From assembly GCA_025594325.1 (NCBI GenBank), contig JANHCV010000002.1, forward strand, positions 682,001-746,000: a stretch of 64,000 nucleotides of DNA, given 5' to 3'. The notes under the pieces were generated by a model, which did not search any database, was not told where the DNA came from, and saw nothing but the letters and a program-made list of their open reading frames with translations. Made by a program: the position numbers and the translations under genes. Positions 29,074 to 38,590 of the stretch are shown here, in pieces (positions within the stretch are counted from its first letter, which is position 1; every line of letters begins with the position of its first letter). The DNA comes from Blastocladiella emersonii ATCC 22665. Its lineage: Eukaryota; Blastocladiomycota; Blastocladiomycetes; Blastocladiales; Blastocladiaceae.

Positions 29074-29989
29074 TCAGAACGGCTCGAGCGGCGGGAGCAG
29101 CGCGTCGAGCTCCGCGTGCGCCTCGGTCAGCTCGGCCGCGATCTGCCTTGCTTCCTCGGTCGGTTCCGGCACGTCCATGGCGACAAGAGCGTCGGTGCCG
29201 TGGATGTGCAGCGAGGTGAGCGCGTCGGTGAGGTCCGCGTGGTCGTCGCCATGGCCGCGAGACGCCGAGTCCGCGGGATTGTCGTCGTCCTGGTCGCTGT
29301 CCGCGTCAGTCAGGTCGGCCGACACAAAGACCGTGTTCTCGTCAGCGGCAGCACGCGACAGGCAGTTGGAGAAGGCGGGTGCGAAAATGGCTACACGTCG
29401 GCGAGTCAGCGGCGAGCGCGAGCCACGTCTAGCAGCGCGAGAACGTACCTTCAGGATGGTTGGACGATACCACGGGCGCGTGCGCGTCGTCAACGAGGAG
29501 CGCAGCCTCGTGCCACGAAATGCCCGGGTTGGACTGCAGGATCCCGGCGAGCGCGTCGCTGAACGCGCCACTGCTCGGGTCGCTCGCGGCCGAGAAGCAG
29601 ACGACCTCGCCTGCGATATCCTCTTCCGCCAGCGCGTTGGAGAGGTCGACCATGTCGCCGTCGCTGTCGAGTATCATGCTCAGCTGGACGCCTTCGGGCA
29701 CGGTGGCGAGGACAGCGCGGAGCTCGGCCTCGGTGACGGGGCCGTCGTTCGCCGTGAGAACCACCGAGCTGCCGTCAAACGACTCCCCGCCGTGGCCGGC
29801 GTACGTGAACAACAGCGTATCTCCGGGCTGCGCCTGCGCAATCATGTCGCGCAGCCCGCCGAGGATCATCTCGCGCGTCACGGGCGACGCCTCGTCGCTC
29901 ACGGTCTGCACGTCTTCGATGCCGAGCCCGTACGCGATCCCCGACATGGACTCGGCGTCCGCGCCAAGGCACAGCGCGGCGTCAGGCAT
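29074..29989 (-). CDS. Metacaspase-like protein (C14 fold) lacking the catalytic cysteine
   Basis: Exons 29989-29449 and 29390-29074; the 58-nt intron has GTACGT donor, GCTGAC branch site and GTAG acceptor and joins SNHPE to AIFAPAFSNCLSRAAADENT, giving 285 residues. The metacaspase pattern is recognisable: AQPGDTLLFTYAGHGGESFD holds the catalytic His dyad segment (GHGG, His66), and the later CFSAASDPSSG and AFSDAL correspond to the p10-side CFSG...D...A segment. Where active enzymes have Asp-Ser/Cys-Cys-His-Ser-Gly, this protein has ILDSDGDMVDL (108-116), so the nucleophilic Cys is Asp. The N-terminal strand is also shortened (ALCLGADAESMSG). An inactive pseudo-protease, perhaps regulatory, is the simplest reading. 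The C-terminal 70 residues are acidic. Fold assignment is moderately sure, loss of Cys is directly visible. Confidence 0.7.
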
Positions 29990-30336
29990 GATAGTGCAAG
30001 AAGTCTTTCGTCGTGCTACGTGTGCTACGTGGAGAGTGTTGGTGCGATCGGAGAGCGGGGTAGGGGCAACGGGGTTGTGCTTGCTTTATGCATGCGCCGC
30101 GGCGCTCGGATTTGCCGTCCGCTGGAATCCGGTGCCCTTCAACTTCGACCTGTTTCTTGACACTCACGTTCCTCGTTTTCGAGCTTTCATCGCGATGCCG
30201 CAGGCCGCAGGCCGCAGCATGCCGTCCGCACTCTGCAGTCGAGATGAACGGCGCGGTCACGTTCGCGTGTGCAGCGCGACTTTCACCGCAGCCATGATCA
30301 CAAAAAATGCTCATGTTATTGAGGGGGATATACAAG
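29990..30336. other. Intergenic, promoter of metacaspase-like gene and 3' flank of MTHFR
   Basis: About 350 bp. No gene seen. A tripled GCCGCAGG/CCGCAGG motif occurs near 30200. Confidence 0.4.
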
Positions 30337-32334
30337 CTACTGCGCGGCCGCAACGGACCGCTCGGCCGCCAGTGGGACCGCCGTGGACACGGCGGCCGCG
30401 ACGACATCCGCGACGGGCGCGACGCCGGCCTTGTCGAGGGCCATGAGCACCGCCGACGGATCCGCCTCGCGCTCGCGTTCGCGCACCACCGCCAGCGCCT
30501 CCTCAACCGACGCGTCCTCGGGGATCCCCTCGGCGGCCGCCGCGGCGCGGCGGAGGAGCGCGAACAACTCGTCGGCGGGCGCGCGGAAGTCGTTGTGGAC
30601 GAGGTTGACGAGGAACCAGGAATCGGGGATCGCGTGGAGGAGCGAGGCGGCGGCCGCGTCCTCGGGCGCGACGACAGACCGCCACGTGTCCCACAGCGCG
30701 AACGCCTCGTCCTTCCACGCCATGAACGAGGCCGCGTCAACGATGGTCGGCTGCACCACCTCCTTGCCGGGGAACACGCCCCAGGTGACGGCGTTGGCGG
30801 CGGCCGTGGACGCGACGTTGGTGCGCAGGTCGTCGCCCGCGCGGTTGACGGCGTGGAACGTGACGACCGCGTCGGGGTCCGCGGCACGCAGCGTGTTGAC
30901 GAGCGCGGCGAGCGTCGCGGGCGACGCAAAGAACTCGAGGTACGCCTTCTGCCACACCCACCCGTGGCGCGGGCCCCACCCGTACACGGGGTGCGACGAG
31001 GGCGCCGCGTCGACGGGCGGCTGCGAGTTGATGGTCAGGAACCCGCGCGCGTTGGCGCCCGCGAGCTGGTCGCGGATCAACTTGGACTCGGCGGCCAGCG
31101 GGGAGTCGCTCCACGGCAGCGCACGCACCGTGCCCGCGCAGTACCCGACAAACAGCTCGCGCACCGCCGCGGGCGTCGCCGGGTGGCCCCACACGCGCAG
31201 CGCGTCCTCGACGGCCGGCTGCAGCGCGATCCCGTGCACCGAAATGTCGCCGTACGCGGGCGACCGGCTGTCGCCCCACCGCCCGTTCGGGAAGTCGTCC
31301 CACGTCTCGGTGCGCGCCACGTACGACGCGATCCGGTTGCGCCAGAAAATGGGCCGCACCGTCTCGCCCGCGCGCTTCTTGGCCTGCGACGGGTTCCACG
31401 GCAGCGGCCGCGCAACGTCGGCGGCGGTCGACGACGCGATTGACGCGGGCGTGACAAACTCGAGGCCCTCGAGGATCAGGCGGACCGACCGCTCGAGGTT
31501 CATGGTGTAGATGTGGAAGGTGCGGATGCCGCCGGTCATGATGCGGCGGCACATGTCGATGGCGAGGCGCACGCCGTAGTCCTTGACGGCCTGGTCGTCG
31601 TCCTTGATGGGCTCGAGCGCGTCGTGGATGGCCTGCGGCACCGCCGTCTTGGACATGTCAATCATGCGGCGGAACCCGGCGAACGTCTGGATCGGCATGA
31701 TGCCCGGCAGGATCGGACAGGTGATGCCGATGGCGCGACACCGGCGCACCCAGTCGAGGAACAGGTCGACGTCGTAGAACATCTGCGTGACGATAAAGTC
31801 GGCGCCCGCGTCGACCTTGGCCTTGAGGTGCAGCAGGTCGGCGTCGCGGTCCGGGTTCTCGATGTGGCCCTCTGGGTACCCGGCGACCGCGATCGAGAAC
31901 CAGTCGCCGTGCGTCTGGCGGATGTACCGGACCAGGTCGGCCGCGTAGTGCAGGCCGCCCTCGACGGCGGTCCACCGGTCCTGGCCGCGCGGCGGGTCGC
32001 CGCGCAGCGCGAGGATGTTCTGGATCCCGATCTCGCGCGCACGCGCCAGCGCCTCGTCGACCTTCGACAGCGGCATGTTGGTGCACGTCAGGTGCATGCA
32101 CGTCTCGAAGCCGTACACGGTCTGTGCGACGTTGCAGATGTCCAGCGTCGCCTCGGACGAGCTGCCGCCCGCGGCCCACGTCACGTCAATGAACTCGGGC
32201 CGCAGGTTCGACATGCGCTCGAGCCGGTCGTACAGGTTCTGGATCCCGGCCGGCGTCTTGGGCGGGAAGAACTCGAGCGACCAGGTGCACTCGCCCTCGG
32301 CCTCGGCCTTGTGGAGCTTGTCGATGATCTTCAT
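30337..32334 (-). CDS. Methylenetetrahydrofolate reductase
   Basis: An intronless gene of 665 residues from the ATG at 32334, which gives the family-typical start MKIIDKLHKAEAEG; an in-frame extension upstream lacks family similarity. The enzyme reduces 5,10-methylene- to 5-methyl-tetrahydrofolate with FAD, feeding methionine synthesis in the cytosol. The N-terminal catalytic barrel (residues about 10-300) shows WSLEFFPPKTP, DVTWAAGGSS, LTCTNMP, NILALRGDPPRGQ, FIVTQMFYDVD and PILPGIMPIQ. The C-terminal half (about 320-660) is the eukaryotic regulatory region that senses S-adenosylmethionine, with WGDSRSPAYGD and INSQP-type segments. The length fits eukaryotic MTHFR (yeast Met12/Met13 about 600-657). 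The very end is Ala/Val-rich and specific to this species. Whether it corresponds to Met12 or Met13 cannot be told. Confidence 0.95.
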   Translation of the reverse strand: MKIIDKLHKAEAEGECTWSLEFFPPKTPAGIQNLYDRLERMSNLRPEFIDVTWAAGGSSSEATLDICNVAQTVYGFETCMHLTCTNMPLSKVDEALARAREIGIQNILALRGDPPRGQDRWTAVEGGLHYAADLVRYIRQTHGDWFSIAVAGYPEGHIENPDRDADLLHLKAKVDAGADFIVTQMFYDVDLFLDWVRRCRAIGITCPILPGIMPIQTFAGFRRMIDMSKTAVPQAIHDALEPIKDDDQAVKDYGVRLAIDMCRRIMTGGIRTFHIYTMNLERSVRLILEGLEFVTPASIASSTAADVARPLPWNPSQAKKRAGETVRPIFWRNRIASYVARTETWDDFPNGRWGDSRSPAYGDISVHGIALQPAVEDALRVWGHPATPAAVRELFVGYCAGTVRALPWSDSPLAAESKLIRDQLAGANARGFLTINSQPPVDAAPSSHPVYGWGPRHGWVWQKAYLEFFASPATLAALVNTLRAADPDAVVTFHAVNRAGDDLRTNVASTAAANAVTWGVFPGKEVVQPTIVDAASFMAWKDEAFALWDTWRSVVAPEDAAAASLLHAIPDSWFLVNLVHNDFRAPADELFALLRRAAAAAEGIPEDASVEEALAVVREREREADPSAVLMALDKAGVAPVADVVAAAVSTAVPLAAERSVAAAQ

Positions 32335-33374
32335 GTCGGTGAGGAGGCTACATGGCGATGAGCTGTGAGCGCCGGCCCCACCGCGGGCGCGATGGACGAG
32401 CAGCGTACGTTCGAGTACGACAACGATGGTAGTAGGATATGATTGCTCGGCCACGCAGCGAGGCAAGGGGGGCACCGTCCCTATATCAACGGTTCGCGCG
32501 CCCGACGCGCCGGACCCGCGGCCGCGGGGCGAGTGCTTCGGCCATGGTCCGCGCGGCGGCAGGCAGACGGTAAATGCCAGCGAGCGCGGGAACCGGTGGA
32601 CGTTGCACGGCGGGTCAACCGCGGCGCGGCCCCGGCCATGGCCTCATCGCAGCTGCATGCGTGTGGCGCGGGGGCTGATCATGGCCGCTATCGCGGGCCT
32701 GCGCCACGCACGCGGGAGGGGAGAACTGGCGCGCGCGGGTGCCCATGACCACGGCGTGCGCCCCAGCGTACGCGACCGCCCCGCAGCGGCCACGGTTCTA
32801 GCGCACATCGGGCGGGACGGGCGCGAGCGGCTTTGAAGAAGCGGGCGCGCGTCTCCCGCGTGAAACGCGTCGCGCCTCGAAATGGTGCCATGCTCACGTG
32901 CCCGCCGACGCGTCGTTTCCCAAGTGGCCGGGCCACGCGGGTCCGCCGCTTCGGGTCTGCTGCCGTGTGCTTTCAGCCTGCGGCAGGCGCTTGAATTTTT
33001 TTGTCTCGCACCCGCGCACGTGTCGTCTCCGCCCTTTTAAACGCGTCTCACGGACGACGTGTGCGGATCGCCGCGAGGGGAGACGGGCAACCAGCTGGTC
33101 GGTCGTCGTCAGTTGGTGCACTCTCTCATCAAGGGCGAGTTTGATGGCCTTTGCAGGGGGCGATTGGCTCGCTAGCGTACACTTCGTCTAGTTGCAGTCT
33201 GCAAGTCGTACTTGCGCCCTTCCTCCGTGGCCGCGCGCCCGCACAGTCGCGTCGAGGTATCAGATGAGTGGCGCTGGGCGCTGCAGCCGCACCGCCAAGT
33301 CCCCCTGCCACCGCTTGCGCTCCGCTCAGGAACCCGCCGCCTTCGAGCCGACAACCAGAAAACACGCTAACTTG
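32335..33374. other. Intergenic, divergent promoter
   Basis: About 1 kb, GC-rich at the MTHFR side and less so at the other. It holds one copy of the ACGCGTCGCG motif (32865-32874). No supported gene or RNA. Confidence 0.45.
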
Positions 33375-33614
33375 ATGAAAATCCAATGTAACATGGCGCA
33401 ACTTTCTTGCATGCATGTCCCACGCATCCTCGAGCAGATCCTCGTCCGCGTCGTCTACTTGCACGACGACCCCAACGACGTCGCTGGTCTCTTGCACTAT
33501 GCCCGAGTTTTGCGCCACCAGGACGCTCACGGAGTTCAGAAAGCGATTTTCGACCGGTCGCCGGTCCTTTCCGTTGACAGCGCTTTTGCTGCAGGCCGCG
33601 TCGGCGTTCTTTAG
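33375..33614 (+). pseudogene. F-box-like head of an ankyrin/LRR-family gene, truncated
   Basis: 79 codons from ATG 33375 (or 33393) that stop right after SAFAAGRVGVL. The segment VPRILEQILVRVVYLHDD matches the N-terminal head of the minus-strand gene at 53507 (IPEIVDRILVAAISLHSD), including LHYARVL/LAPYSRVM and the later AAGRVGVL/ASGRVDLL. In the relatives this head is followed by ankyrin-like repeats; here the frame ends exactly where they should start. An LRR segment begins 30-50 bp downstream in another frame. No GT-AG pair I tried joins the two in frame convincingly, so this looks like the 5' remnant of a broken head-LRR gene; an undetected intron is possible. Confidence 0.5.
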
Positions 33615-33643
33615 CGGCGGCGTGAGCGCTTTCCGAAGCGTGA

Positions 33644-34285
33644 TTGACGTTTCTGTTCAGCTCTCGCGGCGGCTCCTTGGCCCAAAGCGCCGATTCTACG
33701 TGGTCACTGCCTGCCGGTCTTGAGCAACTCACTTTATCAGGTTCTCGCCTTCCGGGTAGCACTGCTCGTGGCCTTGGCCGTGCGCTCCCATCGTCGCTTT
33801 TGGACCTGAAACTTGTCAACTCTACGATCAAGAAGGAAGACTTGGCTGTCATAGGTGACTTCATTCCGCCCACGCTCGCGGTTCTTGACCTTTTGTCCAA
33901 CTGGGCTGTTGGACCTGCTCTCGCGAACATCGCTGCATCGCTCCCTTCCTCCTTGTTATCGTTTTCTGCGCGAGCCGCGGGCCTCAAGGGTTCGGACATT
34001 GCGGTCTTTCTCCCGCGCCTCCCCAGCGCTCTCGAATCCCTTGACTCGAGTTCCAAGATTCTTGGACGAGACGGAGCATCCACGATTGCTAAGCACTTGT
34101 CCCCGCAGCTGCGTCAACTTTTCCTTGGCGAGGTCGGGTTTGGCGATAGGGAAACAATGCTCCTGGTACCCGCGCTTCCTGGTTCGCTACGGGCCTTGGA
34201 CGTTTCGAACAGCTACGTGACGGAAGTGGGATGGTCGTTCCTAAACACTCACCGTCGTTCTGCGGCCAGTGCCTTCTATGAGTAA
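33644..34285 (+). pseudogene. Leucine-rich-repeat segment, 5' end missing
   Basis: About 210 codons of LRRs with a period near 25 (LPAGLEQLTLSGSRL, LPSSLLDLKLVNSTI, LPGSLRALDVSNSYV). The frame opens after stop codons at 33623 and 33641 and has no ATG near its start; a TTCTGTTCAG acceptor-like site ends at 33660. It resembles the LRR part of the gene at 51565-53507. Taken with the preceding head fragment, the locus repeats the order head-then-LRR of that gene on the opposite strand, but without the middle part. Probably a decayed copy; the LRR part itself has no internal stop, so recent decay or a missed exon are both possible. Confidence 0.5.
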
Positions 34286-34547
34286 ACTACATACGTGTTT
34301 GTCAAAGTCGTGCAAAACTATTTTCCAATGTGCAACTCCCTTAACTTTGCCCAACATGAGCGTTCCCATCATCCTCCGAACTCCGAACGGACCATCAGCT
34401 GGTTTAAGCCGCGTTGCGCCGCAGCGTGACCCGGTGGACCATCGAGTGACTCGGTCGGCGGTCGTTGGGCGTCACCACCCTGCTCCGCTTCTCCTCTCAC
34501 GCCTGCTGTTCGCTGCACCCATGGAAACATAAACTTAATGCAACGTC

Positions 34548-35864
34548 ATGGATGAACCTCTTGCACCTATAATTCGTCTTCCGTTCGAGTTAGTCGAGAC
34601 CATTTTGATCACGGCGGCGCGCGCGGAGCCGTGGGGATTCGACCCGCTGCCTTACTTGCGCGTCGCGCCGGGCATGACCAAGCTTCGCCGAGCTGTCTTC
34701 AACCTTAGCATCTCGCCAAACTTCAGCCGAGCTGCAAGTGACATGAACCTGCCGCTGCTCAAGGAGTATTACAAGTACCGCGACCCGGCCAGACTCTGCT
34801 TCGACAATTATACACTCAATAATGCTTGCCGCGAGGGCCGCCTCGACATTCTCGAGTGGTGGCGCTCGACGGGGCTCCGGCTGCCTGTGTGCGTGTACAC
34901 TCTCGAGACGGAACACATTCCCGTGCTCGATTTCTGGCTTCAATCGGGCATCGATCCCAAGTTTGCCGAGGGTGCCGTTGACAGCGCCGCCGAGCGCGGC
35001 TGGACCCACGTCCTTGACTGGTGGCACACGTGCGGGTTCGAGTTCAAGTATTCGGTTCGTGCGATCGACGGGGCCGTGGCCAATGATCGCATGAACGTGC
35101 TCGAATGGTTTGCTTCCCACGGGCTCGAAATCAAGTGCGAAAGGGCCTTGGCCTACGCGTCGACTCGGGGTACCATTTCCATTCTGGAATGGCTCAAGGC
35201 GCATGGCGTGCGCATGGATCCAGCCAAGATTGAAAACGACCTTTCGTTCGCCAAGCCGGACGCACTTGAATGGTGGCGGCGCGAGTGTCCCGAGTGGTTC
35301 CTCAGCCTGCCGTGGGGCCAGTTGATTGCCAGCGCCGCAAAGGAGAATGGCCCCGCGCGCCTCCAGTGGATCCGTGAGGTCGTGGTCCCTGTTGACGACC
35401 CGCGGTGGTGCACGTCGCCGTCGCTGCTTGACGTGGCGTGCGAGCGCGGCAAAGTACCCGTCCTAGATTGGCTCACTGAAAACCTGCCGCCAGCTGCTCT
35501 GACCTACACCGAAGCTGCTGTTGACAAGACGTCGCCGTGGCACCCCAAACTGTGCGTGCTTGAGTGGCTTCATCGCACTGGACGCGAGGTCAAGTACACG
35601 AACGCGGCGATCGAAAACTTCTCGGCGAACGGCGATATCGAATGTCTCCAGTGGTTCTTGGATCACGGTTACGAACTCAAGTACTCGCCTGGCGTTGGTA
35701 GCCGCGCGTTGGGGCGCGGTCAGCAGAAGATGGCCGAATGGTGGCGAGCGACCGCGCTTCCAAACTGTTTCCAGCCCGGCGCGCAGTTTAAGTTCCGCTC
35801 GGACAGCATGTGGACTTGGGCCCAGGATAAGGGTCTCGATCTTTCATACGTGCTTAGCAACTGA
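34548..35864 (+). CDS. F-box-like head plus tryptophan-rich ankyrin-like repeat protein
   Basis: 438 residues, one exon. Residues about 8-70 form an F-box-like helical head (LPFELVETILITAARAEPW, then YLRVAPGMTKLRRAVF). From about residue 85 come 9-10 repeats of 26-34 residues with the pattern A...G...VLEWW...G....Y....: examples are REGRLDILEWWRSTGLRLP, ERGWTHVLDWWHTCGFEFK and ANGDIECLQWFLDHGYELK. They look like divergent ankyrin repeats in which the second helix has a fixed Trp pair. If the head is a true F-box, the protein would be an SCF ubiquitin-ligase adaptor with the repeats binding the target (inference). The same head and repeats occur in the gene at 37272, and the head again at 33375 and 53507. 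Confidence 0.7.
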   Translation: MDEPLAPIIRLPFELVETILITAARAEPWGFDPLPYLRVAPGMTKLRRAVFNLSISPNFSRAASDMNLPLLKEYYKYRDPARLCFDNYTLNNACREGRLDILEWWRSTGLRLPVCVYTLETEHIPVLDFWLQSGIDPKFAEGAVDSAAERGWTHVLDWWHTCGFEFKYSVRAIDGAVANDRMNVLEWFASHGLEIKCERALAYASTRGTISILEWLKAHGVRMDPAKIENDLSFAKPDALEWWRRECPEWFLSLPWGQLIASAAKENGPARLQWIREVVVPVDDPRWCTSPSLLDVACERGKVPVLDWLTENLPPAALTYTEAAVDKTSPWHPKLCVLEWLHRTGREVKYTNAAIENFSANGDIECLQWFLDHGYELKYSPGVGSRALGRGQQKMAEWWRATALPNCFQPGAQFKFRSDSMWTWAQDKGLDLSYVLSN

Positions 35865-36158
35865 AAATTTCAATCAACGATATATTTTCTCTTCTTACTC
35901 CGCGGATTATTCTGGATTTTTGAGAGTCCTGCGTTGGGTCAGGGTAGAGGAACGCGTCTGACTCGGGCACGCGGCGAACACGCGCCGTGATCGCAATGTC
36001 CCCTGGGTAGGGAAGGCACCGAATGCGCGCGGAAACACGATGAATGAGTGCTTGCGCTTATCTCGGCTGACTGCACAAACTAGGTGTGCCGAGAGCTGGC
36101 TCAACCGGAGCCTTGCTTGCCCCATGTGCCGAACTCCGACTGAGCGTCTCCTACGCAT

Positions 36159-36905
36159 CTATCTCGACGGCGCCTTACCTGGAACCGAACAGGACGCTCG
36201 ACGCTGGGAATGAGCATGTGCCGTGCCGACGAGATCGTTCGGGACCTTCTCGCTCGGATCATTGGCGAGATTATCGGCCAGGGACACAGCACGCGAGCCA
36301 ATCCGGCTGATCGGTCCACTCGTGTGACCCGTGTTGTGAGAAGCAATGGACCACGCTGAACGTTTCTGCGGCTCCAGCGTTTCCACGCGGATAGAGCGGT
36401 TTCCGTTCAGCTTGCGGAAGAACCATGTGTCCACGTCATGCGAAAAGTCGCGGCCGCCGTCCTTGCCGCCAGTAAACCAGCAGTAACCGAGGTCGAGAAG
36501 GATCAAGACGTGCTCGAGAATCAAGAAGAACGCCCAAACGGCCCATGAGGACACCGTCGGAATCGCAACGGCAAAGAACACCGACGTGAAGAGATCGAGA
36601 TCGCTGTACACGTTTGCGCGAAGCCGCCAGTGCGCGAACGGGTCGCCGCGCGCGACGTGCGTGTACGAGAGCAGCGTGTGTCGGAACGCTCGCACGATGC
36701 GGAGGAGTATCTTGAACCCCATCACGATGGCAACCTGGGCGTACGGAGACTTGTCCAATAAGAGCCAGCCGGCGTAGAAGATGTCGCAGACGAGATAGGG
36801 GATGACGCTGTACGAGGCGAACGCCACCGCGACAAGCACGTCGCGCTGCGTGATGGCAAGCGCCGACTCTTGGAACGAGTCGGTGACGGCGGACTTGGCC
36901 TTCAT
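36159..36905 (-). CDS. Multi-pass membrane protein of unknown function
   Basis: 248 residues from the ATG at 36905 (MKAKSAVTDSF); an in-frame ATG at 37157 would add 84 Arg-rich residues that look less protein-like. About four hydrophobic helices lie between residues 20 and 150: LVAVAFASYSVIPYLVCDIF, AQVAIVMGFKILLRIVRAF, LFTSVFFAVAIPTVSSWAV and FFLILEHVLILLDLGYCWF. The C-terminal 90 residues are hydrophilic, with Ser/Arg/His. I recognise no family. The gene lies between two ankyrin-like genes and is head to head with the one at 37272. Base composition is less GC-rich than in housekeeping neighbours, like the rest of this island. Confidence 0.55.
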   Translation of the reverse strand: MKAKSAVTDSFQESALAITQRDVLVAVAFASYSVIPYLVCDIFYAGWLLLDKSPYAQVAIVMGFKILLRIVRAFRHTLLSYTHVARGDPFAHWRLRANVYSDLDLFTSVFFAVAIPTVSSWAVWAFFLILEHVLILLDLGYCWFTGGKDGGRDFSHDVDTWFFRKLNGNRSIRVETLEPQKRSAWSIASHNTGHTSGPISRIGSRAVSLADNLANDPSEKVPNDLVGTAHAHSQRRASCSVPGKAPSR

Positions 36906-37271
36906 TTGGCTTTTGACAGGCGACGGAGTGGGTTGACTAGTAGAAGACTCCGTGCGCCAGATGCGGCGAGGGACGGGAGACACAAGTGCTGGCGCTCTGC
37001 CTTGTTCTCGAGTTTCGGTTCCCGCGAAGTGAAAACACACGCTGAAGACGTTCGCATGGATCCCCTGCACGAGAAATTCGCGTGCCCGCGAGACAGTGGG
37101 TGCGAGACGCGTTGTGAAAACACGTGAGTGGCGCCGCAGCGCTGATCTGATCTGCATGCATGCACGCGGGCCTCCTGCAGCGGACGAGCGCTCCGCTCAC
37201 CCTCTCTTTTAACGCAATCCAACAGCCACTGGAACCCCCAGACTTGATGCAATTGCGTCGTTGCAACTCCC

Positions 37272-38132
37272 ATGAATCAACTCGAGTCGCCGCCTGCGTT
37301 GGCGCCTCGGCGAATCCCGCACTTGCCCATGGAGATCATCGAAAAGATTCTCATCTTCGCACTTCCGCGGGTTCCTTGGGAGCAAGTCGGAGATTTGCCA
37401 GTGCTATTGAAGAGCGTTCGCCGGCATCTGCGGATCCTCCGCGTTGCGCCTGGCTTGACACGCTTGCGCCGACGCTTCTTCTGCCTGCCGTTTGTATTCT
37501 CGCTGAGCGAGGTGCTCCGCGCTTACAAACCGGCCTTGGTGGCCGAATTTGTTTTATACACGCGTCCCTCGAGCATCATATACAAGGACGACGATCTCGC
37601 CGAGATTTCGGCCCTTGGACGCGTGGACCTGCTCAACTGCCTTAAACGGGCCGAACTCACGATGCCCTGCCATCTCCCGTCCGTACTCATCGCGTCAAAG
37701 CACGGCTACGTCTCCGTCTTGCAGTGGTGGCGCGACCACAGCCCTAGACTTCCCTTCTCCGAATCTTGTTTGACTGCGGCCGTTGCAAGCGGCCACATTC
37801 CCGTCCTCGAGTGGTGGCGCGATCGTTCCGGGCTCGACGTCAAGTTTACGGAGGTCTGCATGATTGTGGCCATTCGCGAAAACCAAGCGGACGCGCTGTC
37901 GTGGCTCTGTCGGCTTGGAACCATCCGACTCGGCTCGAAAACCGAACGCACACTTGCTCGCTTGAAGCCGGAACAACTTGCTGCCCTAGAGGGCGCGCTG
38001 GTTGCGCTGGGACCGCTCTACGGCTTTTCACTCCGCAGCCTTCTCAATGATGTCAAACGCGTTCAACCCCCGGCTCCGAGAGCACCGCGCAAGCGTCCCA
38101 AGAAACCGCGGAGCGATCGCACGCCTGCTTGA
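37272..38132 (+). CDS. F-box-like head plus ankyrin-like repeat protein, short member
   Basis: 286 residues, one exon. Head: IPHLPMEIIEKILIFALPR (F-box-like), then LRILRVAPGLTRLRRRFF, close to the head of the gene at 34548 (YLRVAPGMTKLRRAVF). Then three to four tryptophan-containing repeats: GYVSVLQWWRDHSPRLPF, SGHIPVLEWWRDRSGLDVK and NQADALSWLCRLGTIRLG. The end is strongly basic (RAPRKRPKKPRSDRTPA), possibly a nuclear signal. It could be a shortened derivative of the longer member, since repeats stop early, but the frame is intact. Target binding for ubiquitination is only an inference from the head. Confidence 0.65.
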   Translation: MNQLESPPALAPRRIPHLPMEIIEKILIFALPRVPWEQVGDLPVLLKSVRRHLRILRVAPGLTRLRRRFFCLPFVFSLSEVLRAYKPALVAEFVLYTRPSSIIYKDDDLAEISALGRVDLLNCLKRAELTMPCHLPSVLIASKHGYVSVLQWWRDHSPRLPFSESCLTAAVASGHIPVLEWWRDRSGLDVKFTEVCMIVAIRENQADALSWLCRLGTIRLGSKTERTLARLKPEQLAALEGALVALGPLYGFSLRSLLNDVKRVQPPAPRAPRKRPKKPRSDRTPA

Positions 38133-38590
38133 GACCAAGGCATTGGCGGCCACGACTCGTTTCGAGCGGGGATCGCGGCCGCCTGTTGACCGAAATTTAT
38201 CGTGCTTCTCCTTGTCACTCATGTTCATTTGATACATTATCGTACTCTTTTAAGCCGTGTCGTCCAAGCGGTGGTATCAGGAGCGAGAGACACGATGCGA
38301 GACGCGTCGCGAAATCATGAGCGTGTGGCGCAGCAGCGCGTTACTCCTTCGACACGGTCGGTGAACGCGACCGATTCCCGCCAAGCACGTCGCTCCTTTT
38401 CACCGAGCTCTCGCAACCCTCATTCGGACACCAAGGGAAGCGCGAGTTCAAAACCGAGATGCGTGCAGCAGCTTCTGTACATTTGGGCGAGGTGGCGAGG
38501 TAGGGAGATGTGGGTTTGCATGTGGGGAGGAGGGAGGGAGGGGTAGTCTCAATGCAGGATAGGGAGAACACAAATGCGAGACGACGAGTC
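38133..38590. other. Convergent intergenic region
   Basis: About 460 bp between two convergent genes. It contains an ACGCGTCGCG motif at 38302-38311 and otherwise nothing recognisable. Confidence 0.45.

Noticed and set aside
32335-32475. 47-residue N-terminal extension of MTHFR
   Set aside because: No similarity to the family; the ATG at 32334 gives the usual start just before the catalytic barrel.
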